Shown: one piece after another, positions 25,264-33,693 of the stretch
Position numbering within the stretch: position 1 is the stretch's first letter
Layout: each line of letters starts with the position of its first letter
DNA from: Streptomyces sp. DT2A-34
GTDB taxonomy: Bacteria; Actinomycetota; Actinomycetes; Streptomycetales; Streptomycetaceae
DNA: 64,000 nucleotides
Reading direction: 5' to 3'
Assembly (NCBI RefSeq): GCF_030499515.1
Contig: NZ_JASTWJ010000001.1
Span: forward strand, 5,560,001 to 5,624,000
Translations under genes and position numbers: made by a program
The notes under the pieces: generated by a model
Seen by the model: the letters and a program-made list of their open reading frames with translations, nothing else
What the model was told of the DNA's origin: nothing
Databases searched by the model: none

Positions 25264-26424
25264 TCAGCGTCCCGGGTGGAGGCCCAGCCAGCCCGGCGAC
25301 GGGTCGCCCTTCACTTCGCCGAAGTACAGCGCGAAGGTCTGCTTCAGCCGCTCGATCGCGGCGCGGTCCTCCATGAACTTCGGGAAGCCGTCCACGTGGG
25401 CGTCCGGGTTCTCCCACACCGGCTTCAGGCCAGGGGACGGGGTGATGTCCGTGCGCACCGACCAGCCGTTGGAGCTGGCCTTCTGGCGCTCCTCGGACAG
25501 CACCCAGTTCAGGTACAGCTTGGCCGCCGTCGGGTTGGCGGCCTGCTTCAGGATCGCGGCCCGCTGCCCCCACGCCATGAAGGGGTGCCCCTCGGACACG
25601 ACCCACTTCGTGGCGGTCGACGTGGAGACCGAGCTGCCTCCCCCGCCGACCCCGATGACCTTCTGCTTGCCGTTGACCGCGAGACCCGGCGTGTGCGAGC
25701 CACGGGCGAACTGCGGCTGCTGCGCGGCGAACTTCGCCACCCAGTCCCAGCCGTACGTCCGCTGGTAGAGGGAGAAGAGGTAGAGCACCGCGTCGTCGTC
25801 GTGCGGGTAGGAGGAGGCGATCTGGCCCTTCCAGCGCGGGTCGACGAGGTCCAGGGGGGACTTCGGCGCATTGTCGCCGGCCGCCTGGATGTCGTACATG
25901 AAGCTGAAGCCGATGACCATCAACGCGGTCCACGCGCCGTCGGGGTCCTTGAACCCCTTGTGGACCTTGGAGAACCCAGCGGGCTTGTAGGGCAGCAACT
26001 TGCCCTCCCGCTTCCAGCGGGTGAAGTCCTGGAGCGTCTGGAGCTGTACGACGTCGGGGACCAGGCTGCCGGTCGCGAGCTGGTTGTCGACGCGGACGTC
26101 GTGGTACTTGCTGTAGTCGACGGCGACCGTCAGGTCGATGTCGGGGAAACGGGCCCCGAAGTCGGCCCGCACCCTGGCCGCCTGGCTGTCGACGTCCCCG
26201 CCCTGGTACAGGACGAGCTTGCCGCCCTCGGCGACCGCGGCCTGGTACAGCTCGTCGAGCGAGCGGGTCTCCTCGCGGGGGCCCGACCAAGCGGCGTCGG
26301 CGGTGCCGCCCTGCGAGGTGGGCGTGGCGGCCATCGCGGTGGTCGCCGAGACCGCGGCGGCCCCGCCGAGCGCGACACCGGCTCCCGTGGCGAGCAGTCG
26401 GCGCCTGCTGAAGTCCCTGGACAT
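25264..26424 (-). CDS. Tat-exported ABC-type substrate-binding protein (orphan)
   Basis: 386 residues. A twin-arginine signal (DFSRRRLLATGAGVALGG, cleavage near AMAA) is followed by a family-1/6 periplasmic-binding fold (ELYQAAVAEGGKLVLYQGGD, FPDIDLTVAVDYSKY, WKGQIASSYPHDDDAVLYLF). This is the pattern of iron(III)- or thiamine/putrescine-type binding proteins. No permease or ATPase gene adjoins it, so its partner lies elsewhere or it acts alone. No lipobox Cys was seen after the Tat signal, so it is probably released rather than lipid-anchored. ATG 26424 has GGGAGG upstream. Confidence 0.82.
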   Translation of the reverse strand: MSRDFSRRRLLATGAGVALGGAAAVSATTAMAATPTSQGGTADAAWSGPREETRSLDELYQAAVAEGGKLVLYQGGDVDSQAARVRADFGARFPDIDLTVAVDYSKYHDVRVDNQLATGSLVPDVVQLQTLQDFTRWKREGKLLPYKPAGFSKVHKGFKDPDGAWTALMVIGFSFMYDIQAAGDNAPKSPLDLVDPRWKGQIASSYPHDDDAVLYLFSLYQRTYGWDWVAKFAAQQPQFARGSHTPGLAVNGKQKVIGVGGGGSSVSTSTATKWVVSEGHPFMAWGQRAAILKQAANPTAAKLYLNWVLSEERQKASSNGWSVRTDITPSPGLKPVWENPDAHVDGFPKFMEDRAAIERLKQTFALYFGEVKGDPSPGWLGLHPGR

Positions 26425-26571
26425 GTGGGGGGTCCTCCCTGCCTGTTGCGCCGCCGCATCCCATACGCGGCGGCGCGGCAAGTCTGCCTACGGGAGGGGG
26501 TGCTCCGCATCGTCCGCCCGCTGTCTTCTTGTTCAACCGTTCGATGGAACGGCGTCATGGGCGAGCAGGCG

Positions 26572-26610
26572 TCACCAGGCGAAGGCCTCCGGGGACGGCC
26601 CGGGACCCGG
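26572..26610. repeat. Duplicated copy of the 3' end of the aldo/keto reductase gene
   Basis: These 39 bp match 26652-26690 at 35 of 39 positions. The matched segment is the last 13 codons, including the stop, of the aldo/keto reductase (the SPEAFAW-stop end). The two copies lie 80 bp apart in the same orientation. Confidence 0.75.
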
Positions 26611-26617
26611 GCTGTGC

Positions 26618-26639
26618 TTTCCCGGGGGACAACCCCCGG
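26618..26639. terminator. Stem-loop CCGGGGG-ACAA-CCCCCGG
   Basis: Perfect 7-bp GC stem with a 4-base loop inside the spacer between the two copies of the reductase 3' end. It is probably the terminator of the aldo/keto reductase gene, and belongs to a C/G-rich stem-loop type common in Streptomyces. Confidence 0.5.
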
Positions 26640-26651
26640 ACCCCCGGCAGA

Positions 26652-27644
26652 TCACCAGGCGAAGGCCTCCGGAGAAGGCCCCGGCCCCGGGAAGATCTCC
26701 TCCAGCCCCGCCAGCAGTCCTTCGCTCAGCTCCAGTTCGGCCGCCCGCAGCGCGGACTTCAGCTGCCCGGCGGTGCGCGGGCCGACGATCGGGCCGGTCA
26801 CGCCGGGGCGGGTGAGCAGCCAGGCCAGGGCGGCCTCGCCGGGCTCCAGGCCGTGCTTGTCGAGCAGGTCCTCGTACGCCTGGATCTTCGCGCGTACGGC
26901 CGGGTCGGCGAGGACCTCGGCGGCTCGACCGGAGGTGCGCCGTGCGCCCTCGACCTCCTTCTTGATGACGCCGCCGAGCAGTCCGCCGTGCAGCGGCGAC
27001 CACGGGATGACGCCGAGGCCGTAGTCCTGCGCTGCCGGGATGATCTCCATCTCGGCGCGGCGCTCGAAGAGGTTGTAGAGGCACTGCTCGCTGACGAGGC
27101 CGATGGTGCCGCCGCGCCGGGCGGCGATCTCGTTGGCCTGGGCGATCTTGTACCCGGGGAAGTTGGACGAGCCGACGTACAGGATCTTGCCCTGCTGGAC
27201 GAGGACGTCGATCGCCTGCCAGATCTCCTCGAAGGGGGTGGCGCGGTCGATGTGGTGGAACTGGTAGACGTCGATGTAGTCGGTCCGCAGCCGCTTGAGC
27301 GAGGCGTCCACGGCGCGCCGGATGTTCACCGCCGACAGTTTGTCGTGGTTGGGCCACGCCTCGCCGTCCGCGGCCATGTTGGCGTACACCTTGGTGGCGA
27401 GGACGACCTTGTCGCGCCGCTCGCCGCCCTTCGCGAACCAGTTGCCGATGATGCTTTCGGTACGGCCCTTGTTCTCGCCCCAGCCGTACACGTTCGCCGT
27501 GTCGAAGAAGTTGATGCCCGCGTCCAGCGCCGCGTCCATGATCGCGTGACTGTCCGCTTCGTCGGTCTGCGGACCGAAGTTCATGGTGCCGAGGACGAGT
27601 CGGCTGACCTTGAGTCCCGTGCGTCCGAGTTGCGTGTACTTCAT
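26652..27644 (-). CDS. Aldo/keto reductase
   Basis: 330-residue NADPH-dependent oxidoreductase (TIM barrel). Catalytic residues are visible: Asp and Tyr in FFDTANVYGWGE, Lys in VVLATKVYAN, and His in VYQFHHIDRA. The NADP-binding end reads TGPIVGPRTAGQLKSALRA. The ATG at 27644 gives the usual MKYTQLGRTGLKVSRLVLGTMNFG start; GTG 27650 is an alternative. It diverges from a SnoaL-like gene across a region with a CTAACCAATGGTTAG palindrome, so both may share one TetR-type regulator that is not encoded next to them. Confidence 0.9.
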   Translation of the reverse strand: MKYTQLGRTGLKVSRLVLGTMNFGPQTDEADSHAIMDAALDAGINFFDTANVYGWGENKGRTESIIGNWFAKGGERRDKVVLATKVYANMAADGEAWPNHDKLSAVNIRRAVDASLKRLRTDYIDVYQFHHIDRATPFEEIWQAIDVLVQQGKILYVGSSNFPGYKIAQANEIAARRGGTIGLVSEQCLYNLFERRAEMEIIPAAQDYGLGVIPWSPLHGGLLGGVIKKEVEGARRTSGRAAEVLADPAVRAKIQAYEDLLDKHGLEPGEAALAWLLTRPGVTGPIVGPRTAGQLKSALRAAELELSEGLLAGLEEIFPGPGPSPEAFAW

Positions 27645-27694
27645 GACCACTCAGCCAACGTCTTGGAGTGCGCTCTATGCAAGCGAGCTTGACG

Positions 27695-27727
27695 CTAACC
27701 AATGGTTAGTGCTTTCCTTTGGTTAGC
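27695..27727. promoter_or_regulatory. Operator-like palindrome CTAACCAATGGTTAG plus a second TGGTTAG half-site
   Basis: Perfect 7+1+7 palindrome at 27695-27709, followed by another TGGTTAG at 27720-27726. It lies 50 bp from the reductase start and 40 bp from the SnoaL-like start. The symmetry and size suit a TetR-family dimer. No TetR gene is adjacent; the nearest (31.8 kb) has its own, different operator. Confidence 0.6.
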
Positions 27728-27766
27728 ACTAGCTTGAACTTTCAATTTTCTTGGGAAGAGAGCGTC

Positions 27767-28711
27767 GTGACCCCCACTGCCACCCCCGCCCGCAGGGCCC
27801 TCGTCGCCGTACTCGCCTCGGCCGGCCTGCTCGCCGCCGCCGCTGTGCCGGCTGTCGCCTCCGGGTCCGCTTCCACCGCGTCCGCCCCGTCCTTCTCCGG
27901 TCACGCGGACTCCATGCTGCGCCTCGGCTACCAGAAGGCCGTCGCCGTCCGCGTCCTCAAGGGCGTGTTCGAGCAGGGCGACACCGAGGTCGTGGACCGG
28001 TTCGTGCGGTCGGATTACATCCAGCACAACCCGCTCGCGCCGGACGGCGCCGAGGCGCTGAAGAACCTGGGCACGTCCGTCCATCAGCAGTTCCCGGACG
28101 CCCGGTACGACGTCAAGCGGGTCATCTCCGAGGGCGACCTCGTGCTGGTCCACTCCAACGTGGTCCTGGCGCCGGGTACGCGCGGCCAGGCCGTGTTCGA
28201 CATCTTCCGCTTCCAGGGCGGGAAGATCGCCGAGCACTGGGACGTGGGGCAGAACGTGCCGGAGGGCTCCGCCAACGGCAACGACATGTTCTCCACGGTG
28301 AGTCGGCCGCGGACCGAGCAGCCGGGGCCGGCCTGGCTAACGGCGTACAACAAGGAGCTGGTCACCCAGGCCTTCGACCAACTCCTCGTCCGCAAGGACC
28401 TGTCCGCCGTCGACCGGTACTGGGGTTCCGAGTATCACCAGCACAACCCGACGATCGCCGACGGGGTGGAGGGCGTGAAGGCAGGGCTGGGCGGTTACTT
28501 CGAGGCGTTCCCGCAGCTGACGGTCGCTCCGAAGCGGGTGATCGCCGAGGGTGACCTGGTGGCGGTGCACAGCCACTATGTGAACGCGCCGGGTGAGCGG
28601 GGCATGGCGGTCGTCGATCTCTTCCGGGTGCGGAACGGGAAGATCGTCGAGCACTGGGACGTGCTGCAGGACGTGCCGGAGACTTCGGCGAACGACAACG
28701 GGATGTTCTAG
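27767..28711 (+). CDS. Secreted protein with two SnoaL-like domains
   Basis: 314 residues. A signal peptide (ARRALVAVLASAGLLAAAAV, AVASG) precedes two repeats of a nuclear-transport-factor-2/SnoaL-like fold. The repeats show matched motifs: YIQHNPLAPDGAEALK and YHQHNPTIADGVEGVK; VISEGDLVLVHSN and VIAEGDLVAVHSH; GGKIAEHWDVGQNVPE and NGKIVEHWDVLQDVPE. Each repeat has the conserved His/Asp surface of the fold, but enzymatic function is unknown. GTG 27767 follows GGGAAGAG. It faces the reductase gene and ends at a strong terminator. Confidence 0.85.
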   Translation: MTPTATPARRALVAVLASAGLLAAAAVPAVASGSASTASAPSFSGHADSMLRLGYQKAVAVRVLKGVFEQGDTEVVDRFVRSDYIQHNPLAPDGAEALKNLGTSVHQQFPDARYDVKRVISEGDLVLVHSNVVLAPGTRGQAVFDIFRFQGGKIAEHWDVGQNVPEGSANGNDMFSTVSRPRTEQPGPAWLTAYNKELVTQAFDQLLVRKDLSAVDRYWGSEYHQHNPTIADGVEGVKAGLGGYFEAFPQLTVAPKRVIAEGDLVAVHSHYVNAPGERGMAVVDLFRVRNGKIVEHWDVLQDVPETSANDNGMF

Positions 28712-28728
28712 AAGAGGGCATGCGAAGG

Positions 28729-28773
28729 GCATGGGGTGCGGGGCGGCCGTCGAGGCCGCCCCGCACCCCATGC
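28729..28773. terminator. Bidirectional terminator with a perfect 20-bp stem
   Basis: Positions 28729-28748 are the exact reverse complement of 28754-28773, with a GTCGA loop. It lies between convergent genes (SnoaL-like and the small Cys-rich protein), so it can stop transcription from both sides. There is no T-run, as is usual in Streptomyces. Confidence 0.85.
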
Positions 28774-28793
28774 CGCGCCTGGTCCGTTTCGGA

Positions 28794-29174
28794 TCAGTCG
28801 TGGATGGTCACGCAGGCCTTGCCGCGCGGGTAGTTGGACCAGCTGGCGCACGCCTTGGTGCCGTCCTTGAAGGACTTGTTGACCGTGATGGGGCCCCAGG
28901 AGAAGCTCCGGGCCTTGCAGATCTTGCCGCTGGTCTTCTTCCAGGAGCCGATGGTGATGGTGGCCTTGCCGCAGTCGTCGGCGTGGTTCTTGGTGAGGGT
29001 GGTCTTGACTGTCTTCACCTTGAGCTTGGTGCCCGTGACGTATATGCACTTGGATCCGCTGCTGCCCGCATTTCCGGTGCAGCCGCTGCCGGAGGCGTAT
29101 GCGGGCGGTGACATGGCCAGGGCTCCGATCAGACAGGCCCCGGCCATGATTGCGGTACGCGTGCGATTGAGCAC
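28794..29174 (-). CDS. Small secreted protein with six cysteines
   Basis: 126 residues. The signal peptide (RTAIMAGACLIGALAMSPPAYAS) leaves a mature domain of about 98 residues with six cysteines (GCTGN, KCIYV, DDCGKA, KICKAR, KACASW, KACVTI), consistent with three disulfides. It is Lys-rich and probably stable outside the cell. Family not recognised; a small antimicrobial, inhibitor or surface protein are the main possibilities. GTG 29174 has GGGGAG at correct spacing. Confidence 0.65.
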   Translation of the reverse strand: MLNRTRTAIMAGACLIGALAMSPPAYASGSGCTGNAGSSGSKCIYVTGTKLKVKTVKTTLTKNHADDCGKATITIGSWKKTSGKICKARSFSWGPITVNKSFKDGTKACASWSNYPRGKACVTIHD

Positions 29175-29251
29175 GTCAACTCCCCGTTGTTGTCATTGTG
29201 TTGCTCGGTCGGAGTCGACGCTATTGATGGGTGATCTTTCCCGGCAAGTTG

Positions 29252-29668
29252 TTATCGCCGCTTTTCACTGTCGCTGCACAATGTGTTGAGTACGGGCGGC
29301 GTTCCGTCGAGATACCAGCGCTTTTCCGTTTCGACCACCTGCCAGGCCGTGCAGGTGCCGGGGCCGTCGACCACGAGGAAGGTGGCGTCCGCGGACTTTT
29401 TGACAGATCCTCGGGAATTCTTTGCGGCCGTTTTGCCGAGGCGATTCAGATAGCTCGCCGCGTAGTCGTCGGCAATGCTGTCCTCGGTGAAGAGCAGCTG
29501 GAATTCATCCGCGTCCTGGGTGTGCAATGCCGTGATCGTGTGCTCTTCGAGGGCATTCAGGCTCGGTGCTCCACCGGGGGGCTCGTTGTTAATGCTGACG
29601 ACAATGGTGGTGAGCCATCCCACGAGCAGTGCCCCACCGACCCAAATGCCCAAGCGGCCCTTCCTCAT
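29252..29668 (-). CDS. Hypothetical exported or membrane-anchored protein
   Basis: 138 residues from ATG 29666-29668. One N-terminal hydrophobic segment (GIWVGGALLVGWLTTIVVSI) without an obvious cleavage site, then a soluble domain with an NTF2/DUF4878-like look (ALHTQDADEFQLLFTEDSIADDYAASYL and TCTAWQVVETEKRWYLDGTPP). Two cysteines could pair. It may work with the small Cys-rich protein encoded just downstream on the same strand. Not recognised further. Confidence 0.6.
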   Translation of the reverse strand: MRKGRLGIWVGGALLVGWLTTIVVSINNEPPGGAPSLNALEEHTITALHTQDADEFQLLFTEDSIADDYAASYLNRLGKTAAKNSRGSVKKSADATFLVVDGPGTCTAWQVVETEKRWYLDGTPPVLNTLCSDSEKRR

Positions 29669-29807
29669 TGGCTGCACCTGCTCTCCGCGTCTCGCTTCTC
29701 TGATCAACGTGAGGGAAGCGTAGCTCGGACGATGAGCTGCTCTTCGGCCCGCCGGTCGGGCTGGCCTTCAGGGGGGCGCGTGGAGAGGGACGCCAGTCGC
29801 CCGCACA

Positions 29808-30053
29808 GTGACGTCGGTGTCCCTCGCCACCGGGACCATCCGCGCCAAGGACACGGCCGCCGACTGGGTCCGCCCCAGGCTCCCCGCCGAGCACCGGCCG
29901 GTCCTCGCCCGCGCCCGCGCCGTCTACCTCGGGGACAGGGATGAGCGCTGGGACGACGACCTGCTACCCGGCGCCCGCCCCTGCGCCGACTTCCTCGCCG
30001 CGGCCATCGACCGTCAGAGGGCCTCGTACGGCCTGCCCAACCCCCACGCCTGA
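29808..30053 (+). pseudogene. C-terminal relic of an aminoglycoside adenylyltransferase-like protein
   Basis: 81 residues (SLATGTIRAKDTAADWVRPRL, AEHRPVLARARAVYLGD, ERWDDDLLPGARPCADFLAA) match the C-terminal helical domain (DUF4111) of ANT(3'')/AadA-like nucleotidyltransferases. The N-terminal catalytic domain is absent; upstream 29669-29807 has no coherent protein. The last 40 bp overlap the SGNH hydrolase gene on the other strand. It could be expressed but would lack catalysis. Confidence 0.6.
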
Positions 30054-30691
30054 TACATCGCGTCCGCGAACGCCTCCGCGATCTTGTGCTCGCCGCTCGC
30101 GTTCGGGTGGGTGCCGTCGTAGGTGTCGAGGTGGATGTCGTACGACGGGGGAGGGGACGCCAGGAGCAGGGGTGAGCGTGGTTCGTCCAGGTCTGCCACC
30201 GCCTTGGCCAGCAGTTCGTTGAAGCGGGTGACCTCGGCGGCGAAGGGGACGTCCGCGGTGGCGCGGACGTTGGGGATCACCGGCAGCACGGCCATCCGCA
30301 CCTTCGGGTTCGCCGCTCTTGCCGCCGCCACGAACCCCCGTACGTTCTCCGCGGTCTGCTCCGCGTTCGTGTAGAAGCCCAGGTCGATCAGGCCCAGGGA
30401 GACCAGGAGGACGTCCGCCCGGTACGACCGCACCGCCTCGCCGATCAGCGGGGCCATGTGCAGCCAGCCCTCGCCCCAGCCGGCGAGGTGGGCGCGGGGG
30501 AAGTCGGGGTCGGCGTACTCGTACGACGTCGGCGCGTCCGTCGCCTTGTCGTACAGCGTCTCGCGCGGGCCGACGAGGGCGAAGGGGCCGCCGTACGTCT
30601 CACGCAGGTGCTGCCACATGCGGTAGCGCCACGTGTGTTCGCCGGCGCTGCCGATGGTCTGGGAGTCGCCGACGGGCATGAACCTGAGCAT
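30014..30691 (-). CDS. SGNH/GDSL hydrolase
   Basis: 225 residues, no signal peptide. Block I is MPVGDSQTIGSAG, with the nucleophilic Ser; block III (GxND-like) is VLLVSLGLIDLGF, where the usual Asn is not obvious; block V is YDGTHPNASGEH, with the catalytic Asp and His. Probable esterase or acetyl-hydrolase acting in the cytoplasm. The start ATG 30691 has GAGCGG upstream; a second in-frame ATG lies 4 codons on. Confidence 0.85.
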   Translation of the reverse strand: MLRFMPVGDSQTIGSAGEHTWRYRMWQHLRETYGGPFALVGPRETLYDKATDAPTSYEYADPDFPRAHLAGWGEGWLHMAPLIGEAVRSYRADVLLVSLGLIDLGFYTNAEQTAENVRGFVAAARAANPKVRMAVLPVIPNVRATADVPFAAEVTRFNELLAKAVADLDEPRSPLLLASPPPSYDIHLDTYDGTHPNASGEHKIAEAFADAMYQAWGLGRPYEAL

Positions 30692-30820
30692 CCGCTCATG
30701 ATGGTCGATCGCTACCTGTCGGTAGGGGGAGGCGGGGTGTGAAGCCTGACACTCCCGAGCGGTTCACCCCGCTGCCGACCCGGACTCCGAATCACCGGGC
30801 CGGATGGCAGGCTTGGGGAC

Positions 30821-31795
30821 ATGCGCCGACCGATCGCCCTACTCGCCGGACTCCTGATCGCGGGCGCGTGCGCCCTGCCCGCCTCCGCCGCCGACGGCGA
30901 CGAGGACTTCACGATCAAGGACCCGCGCATCACGGAGTCCAGCGGCCTCGCCGCCTCCCGTCAGCACCCGGGCATCTACTGGACGCACAACGACCAGGAC
31001 AAGGGCGCCTACCTCTACGCCGTCGACAGCGGCACCGGCGAGACCGTCGCGACGATCACCATGACCGGCGTGGGCACCCCGCGCGACGTGGAGGCGATCT
31101 CCATGGGGCCGGACAACGAGATCTACGTCGGCGACATCGGCGACAACGACGGTGTGGAGTGGCCCTATGTGTGGGTCTACCGGCTGCCCGAGCCGAAGAC
31201 GCTCAAGGACCAGACGATCCGTGCCACGCAGTACGTGGTGAAGTACTCCGACGGGCCGCGCGACGCCGAGTCCCTCGTCGTGCACCCCAAGACCGGACGC
31301 GTCTACATCATCGACAAGCAGGAGGACCGCGGGCACCTGTACGAGGCGCCGGCCAAGCTCTCCGCCACCGGCACGAACGTCTTCAAGCCCATCACCCCGG
31401 TCGACCTGTGGGCCACCGACGCCGCCTTCTCCCCGGACGGCGAAACCCTCGCCGTACGCGGCTACTTCGGCGGCATCGCCTACGACTGGAACGGCGGCAG
31501 GCTCAAGCGGCTGGAGCGCATCAGCGTGCCGCTGGGCCAGGGGGAGTCCGTCTCCTACTCCACCGACGGCACGAAGATCATGCTCGGCAGCGAGGGAGCC
31601 AACAGCAGCGTCGTGGCGAAGGACGCCCCCGGGGACGCCGGGTCCGCCGACTCCTCGTCCGGCGGCGGGAGTTCGGCCTCCGGGGACGGCGACGGCGACA
31701 GCGGCAGGACCGGCGACCTCAAGGTCGGCGCCGTCGCCGTACTCGTCGCCTGCGTCGTCGTCCTCGGGTTCCGGCGGCTGGTGCGCCACAGGTGA
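30821..31795 (+). CDS. Secreted beta-propeller-like protein with C-terminal membrane anchor
   Basis: 324 residues. Signal peptide (RRPIALLAGLLIAGACALPASA), then beta-propeller-type repeats (ITESSGLAASRQHPGIYWTH, DPDVEAI-like turns such as TPRDVEAISMGPDNEIYVGD, DAESLVVHPKTGRVYII, WATDAAFSPDGETLAVR). A Ser/Gly/Asp-rich spacer (residues ~270-300) and one membrane helix (VGAVAVLVACVVVLGF) with a basic tail follow. That layout places the propeller outside the cell, tethered to the membrane or wall. GGGGAC lies just before the ATG. Function unknown. Confidence 0.8.
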   Translation: MRRPIALLAGLLIAGACALPASAADGDEDFTIKDPRITESSGLAASRQHPGIYWTHNDQDKGAYLYAVDSGTGETVATITMTGVGTPRDVEAISMGPDNEIYVGDIGDNDGVEWPYVWVYRLPEPKTLKDQTIRATQYVVKYSDGPRDAESLVVHPKTGRVYIIDKQEDRGHLYEAPAKLSATGTNVFKPITPVDLWATDAAFSPDGETLAVRGYFGGIAYDWNGGRLKRLERISVPLGQGESVSYSTDGTKIMLGSEGANSSVVAKDAPGDAGSADSSSGGGSSASGDGDGDSGRTGDLKVGAVAVLVACVVVLGFRRLVRHR

Positions 31796-31805
31796 GCGTG
31801 AGCGG

Positions 31806-32606
31806 TCAGGGCGCCGGGGGTGAGGGCTCTTCGCGCCGGGCGACGAAGACCTCGAGTCCGTCCAGGATCCGTTGCAGCCCGAACTCGAAGTGGTCGAAGT
31901 CGGGGTTCCAGGTGTTCTCGTCGAGGGAGGCGAGGAGGGGGTAGCGGCCGGAGGCCATGATCTTCTCCAGCATCGGCGCCTGGGCCTGCCAGAACTCCCC
32001 GTCCGTCAGGCCCGTCCGGCGCTCCGCCTCCTGGTGGTACAGCTGGGTGCGCGCGGCCCCGACGACGTACCCGTCGATCATGATGATCGCCGAGACCAGC
32101 TCGCGGTCGGTCAGGCCCATCGGCTTGATGCGGTCGAGCACCTTCTCCATGCCGTCCAGGGCGCGCGGGCCGAGGATCGGGCGGGACTGGTTGACCTGGA
32201 GCAGCCAGGGGTGGCGGCGGTAGAGGTCGAGGGTCGCGCGGCCCATCGCCTCCAGAGCCGAGCGCCAGCTGCCGTCGCCGAGGTCGGCCGGGTTCTCGGA
32301 GGGGCGCTGGACGCGGTCCAGCATCAGGTCGAGCAGCTCTGCCTTGCCGGGGACGTACCGGTACAGCGACATCGCGCCGGTGCCCAGCTCGGCGGCGACC
32401 CGGCGCATGGACACCGACTCCAGGCCCTCGGCGTCCGCGACCCGGACGGCCGCTTCCACGATCTGGTCCAGGGTGAGGGTCGGCTTGGGCCCGCGGCTCG
32501 GGCGCCGGCCCGTCTCCCACAGCAGTTCCAGCGTGCGCACGATGTCGCCGCTGCCGCTGGTCTCCGTGCTGCCGGTACCGCTGGTGCTGCCCTTGCCGCT
32601 CGTCAT
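31806..32606 (-). CDS. TetR/AcrR family regulator of the DrrAB-type exporter
   Basis: 266 residues. The HTH is LTLDQIVEAAVRVADAEGLESVSMRRVAAELGTGAMSLYRYV (residues ~45-85), followed by a TetR_C-type ligand domain (GLTDRELVSAIIMIDGYVVGAARTQ). It diverges from an ABC exporter, and the 88-bp gap carries a palindromic operator, so it most likely represses the exporter and itself until an exported ligand binds. ATG 32604-32606 was chosen; TTG 32630 would add 8 residues but overlaps the operator side without a ribosome-binding site. Confidence 0.88.
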   Translation of the reverse strand: MTSGKGSTSGTGSTETSGSGDIVRTLELLWETGRRPSRGPKPTLTLDQIVEAAVRVADAEGLESVSMRRVAAELGTGAMSLYRYVPGKAELLDLMLDRVQRPSENPADLGDGSWRSALEAMGRATLDLYRRHPWLLQVNQSRPILGPRALDGMEKVLDRIKPMGLTDRELVSAIIMIDGYVVGAARTQLYHQEAERRTGLTDGEFWQAQAPMLEKIMASGRYPLLASLDENTWNPDFDHFEFGLQRILDGLEVFVARREEPSPPAP

Positions 32607-32634
32607 GCGATTCAGCTTAAGACCTTCCAAAAAA

Positions 32635-32676
32635 ACTGAGTACGGCGTACGCGCAATCGGGTACGGTGTACTCAGT
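32635..32676. promoter_or_regulatory. TetR operator region: ACTGAGTAC ... GTACTCAGT with two GTACGG(C/T)GTAC sites
   Basis: Outer inverted repeat at 32635-32643 and 32668-32676. Inside are two near-identical small palindromes at 32640-32650 and 32661-32671, 21 bp apart, about two helical turns. This fits cooperative binding of two TetR dimers covering both divergent promoters. Confidence 0.7.
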
Positions 32677-32694
32677 TAACGAAAGGGGGTCCCC

Positions 32695-33693
32695 ATGGGT
32701 GAGGGAAGCGAGGGGAACGACGGATACGCGGTCCGGGCCGAGGGTCTGGAGAAGCGCTACGGCGAGAAGCGCGCCCTCGGCGGCTTCGACCTGGCCGTCC
32801 GCGCGGGCACGGTGCACGGCCTGCTCGGCCCGAACGGCGCCGGCAAGACCACCGCCGTACGCATCCTGTCCACGCTGATCAGGCTGGACGGCGGCCGGGC
32901 GACGGTGGCCGGTCTCGACGTGGCCCGGCAGCCGCGCGAGGTGCGGGCGCGCATCGGGCTCACCGGGCAGTACGCGGCCGTGGACGAGGTGCTCACCGGC
33001 CGGCAGAACCTGGAGATGTTCGGCCGCCTCTTCCACCTGGGCGGCAAGCGGGCGAAGGTGCGCGCCGCGGAGCTCCTGGAGCAGTTCGACCTGGCCGACG
33101 CCGCCGACAAGGGCGTCGGCAAGTACAGCGGCGGTATGCGGCGCCGCCTCGACCTCGCCGCCTCGATGATCCTCGCCCCGGCCGTCCTCTTCCTCGACGA
33201 GCCGACGACGGGACTCGACCCCCGTAGCCGGGGCGAAGTATGGGAGTCCGTACGGGCGTTGGTGGCGGGCGGTACGACCGTGCTGCTGACCACGCAGTAC
33301 CTGGAGGAGGCCGACAAGCTGGCCTCGCGCATCACCGTCATCGACCAGGGCCGCGCCATCGCCGACGACACCCCGGACGGGCTGAAGAACCTCGTCGGCG
33401 GCGACCGCATCGAGGTCGTCGTCGCCGAGCCGTCCGACATCCCGCGCGTGGTGAAGGTGGTCGCCCGTGTCTCGGACGGCGAACCCGAGACGGAGGAGGG
33501 CGAGTCGCGGGTGCACGCGCCCGTGGTCGACCGGGTGTCCGCGCTGACCGAGGTCGCGCGGACGCTGCAGGACGAGGGCGTCCAGGTCGAGGACATCGGG
33601 CTGCGCAGGCCGAGCCTCGACGACGTCTTCCTGCGCCTGACCGGACACCGCACCGAGAAGACCGACAAGACCGAGAAGGGGGCCGTCGCATGA
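32695..33693 (+). CDS. ABC transporter ATP-binding subunit, daunorubicin-resistance (DrrA) type
   Basis: 332 residues. Walker [15 protein letters not shown]-loop [16 protein letters not shown], signature [13 protein letters not shown], Walker [14 protein letters not shown], and switch His region [13 protein letters not shown] (Gln replaces the usual switch His, as in DrrA). The C-terminal ~100-residue domain is also typical ([20 protein letters not shown]). It energises export of a hydrophobic drug or metabolite through the DrrB-like partner, whose gene overlaps by 4 bp. GAAAGGGGG precedes ATG 32695. Confidence 0.93.
   Translation: MGEGSEGNDGYAVRAEGLEKRYGEKRALGGFDLAVRAGTVHGLLGPNGAGKTTAVRILSTLIRLDGGRATVAGLDVARQPREVRARIGLTGQYAAVDEVLTGRQNLEMFGRLFHLGGKRAKVRAAELLEQFDLADAADKGVGKYSGGMRRRLDLAASMILAPAVLFLDEPTTGLDPRSRGEVWESVRALVAGGTTVLLTTQYLEEADKLASRITVIDQGRAIADDTPDGLKNLVGGDRIEVVVAEPSDIPRVVKVVARVSDGEPETEEGESRVHAPVVDRVSALTEVARTLQDEGVQVEDIGLRRPSLDDVFLRLTGHRTEKTDKTEKGAVA

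Noticed and set aside
23939..26536. 865-codon frame that joins kinase and binding-protein regions
   Set aside because: Only the C-terminal 402 codons are coherent (histidine kinase). The rest is a shifted frame of the binding-protein gene.
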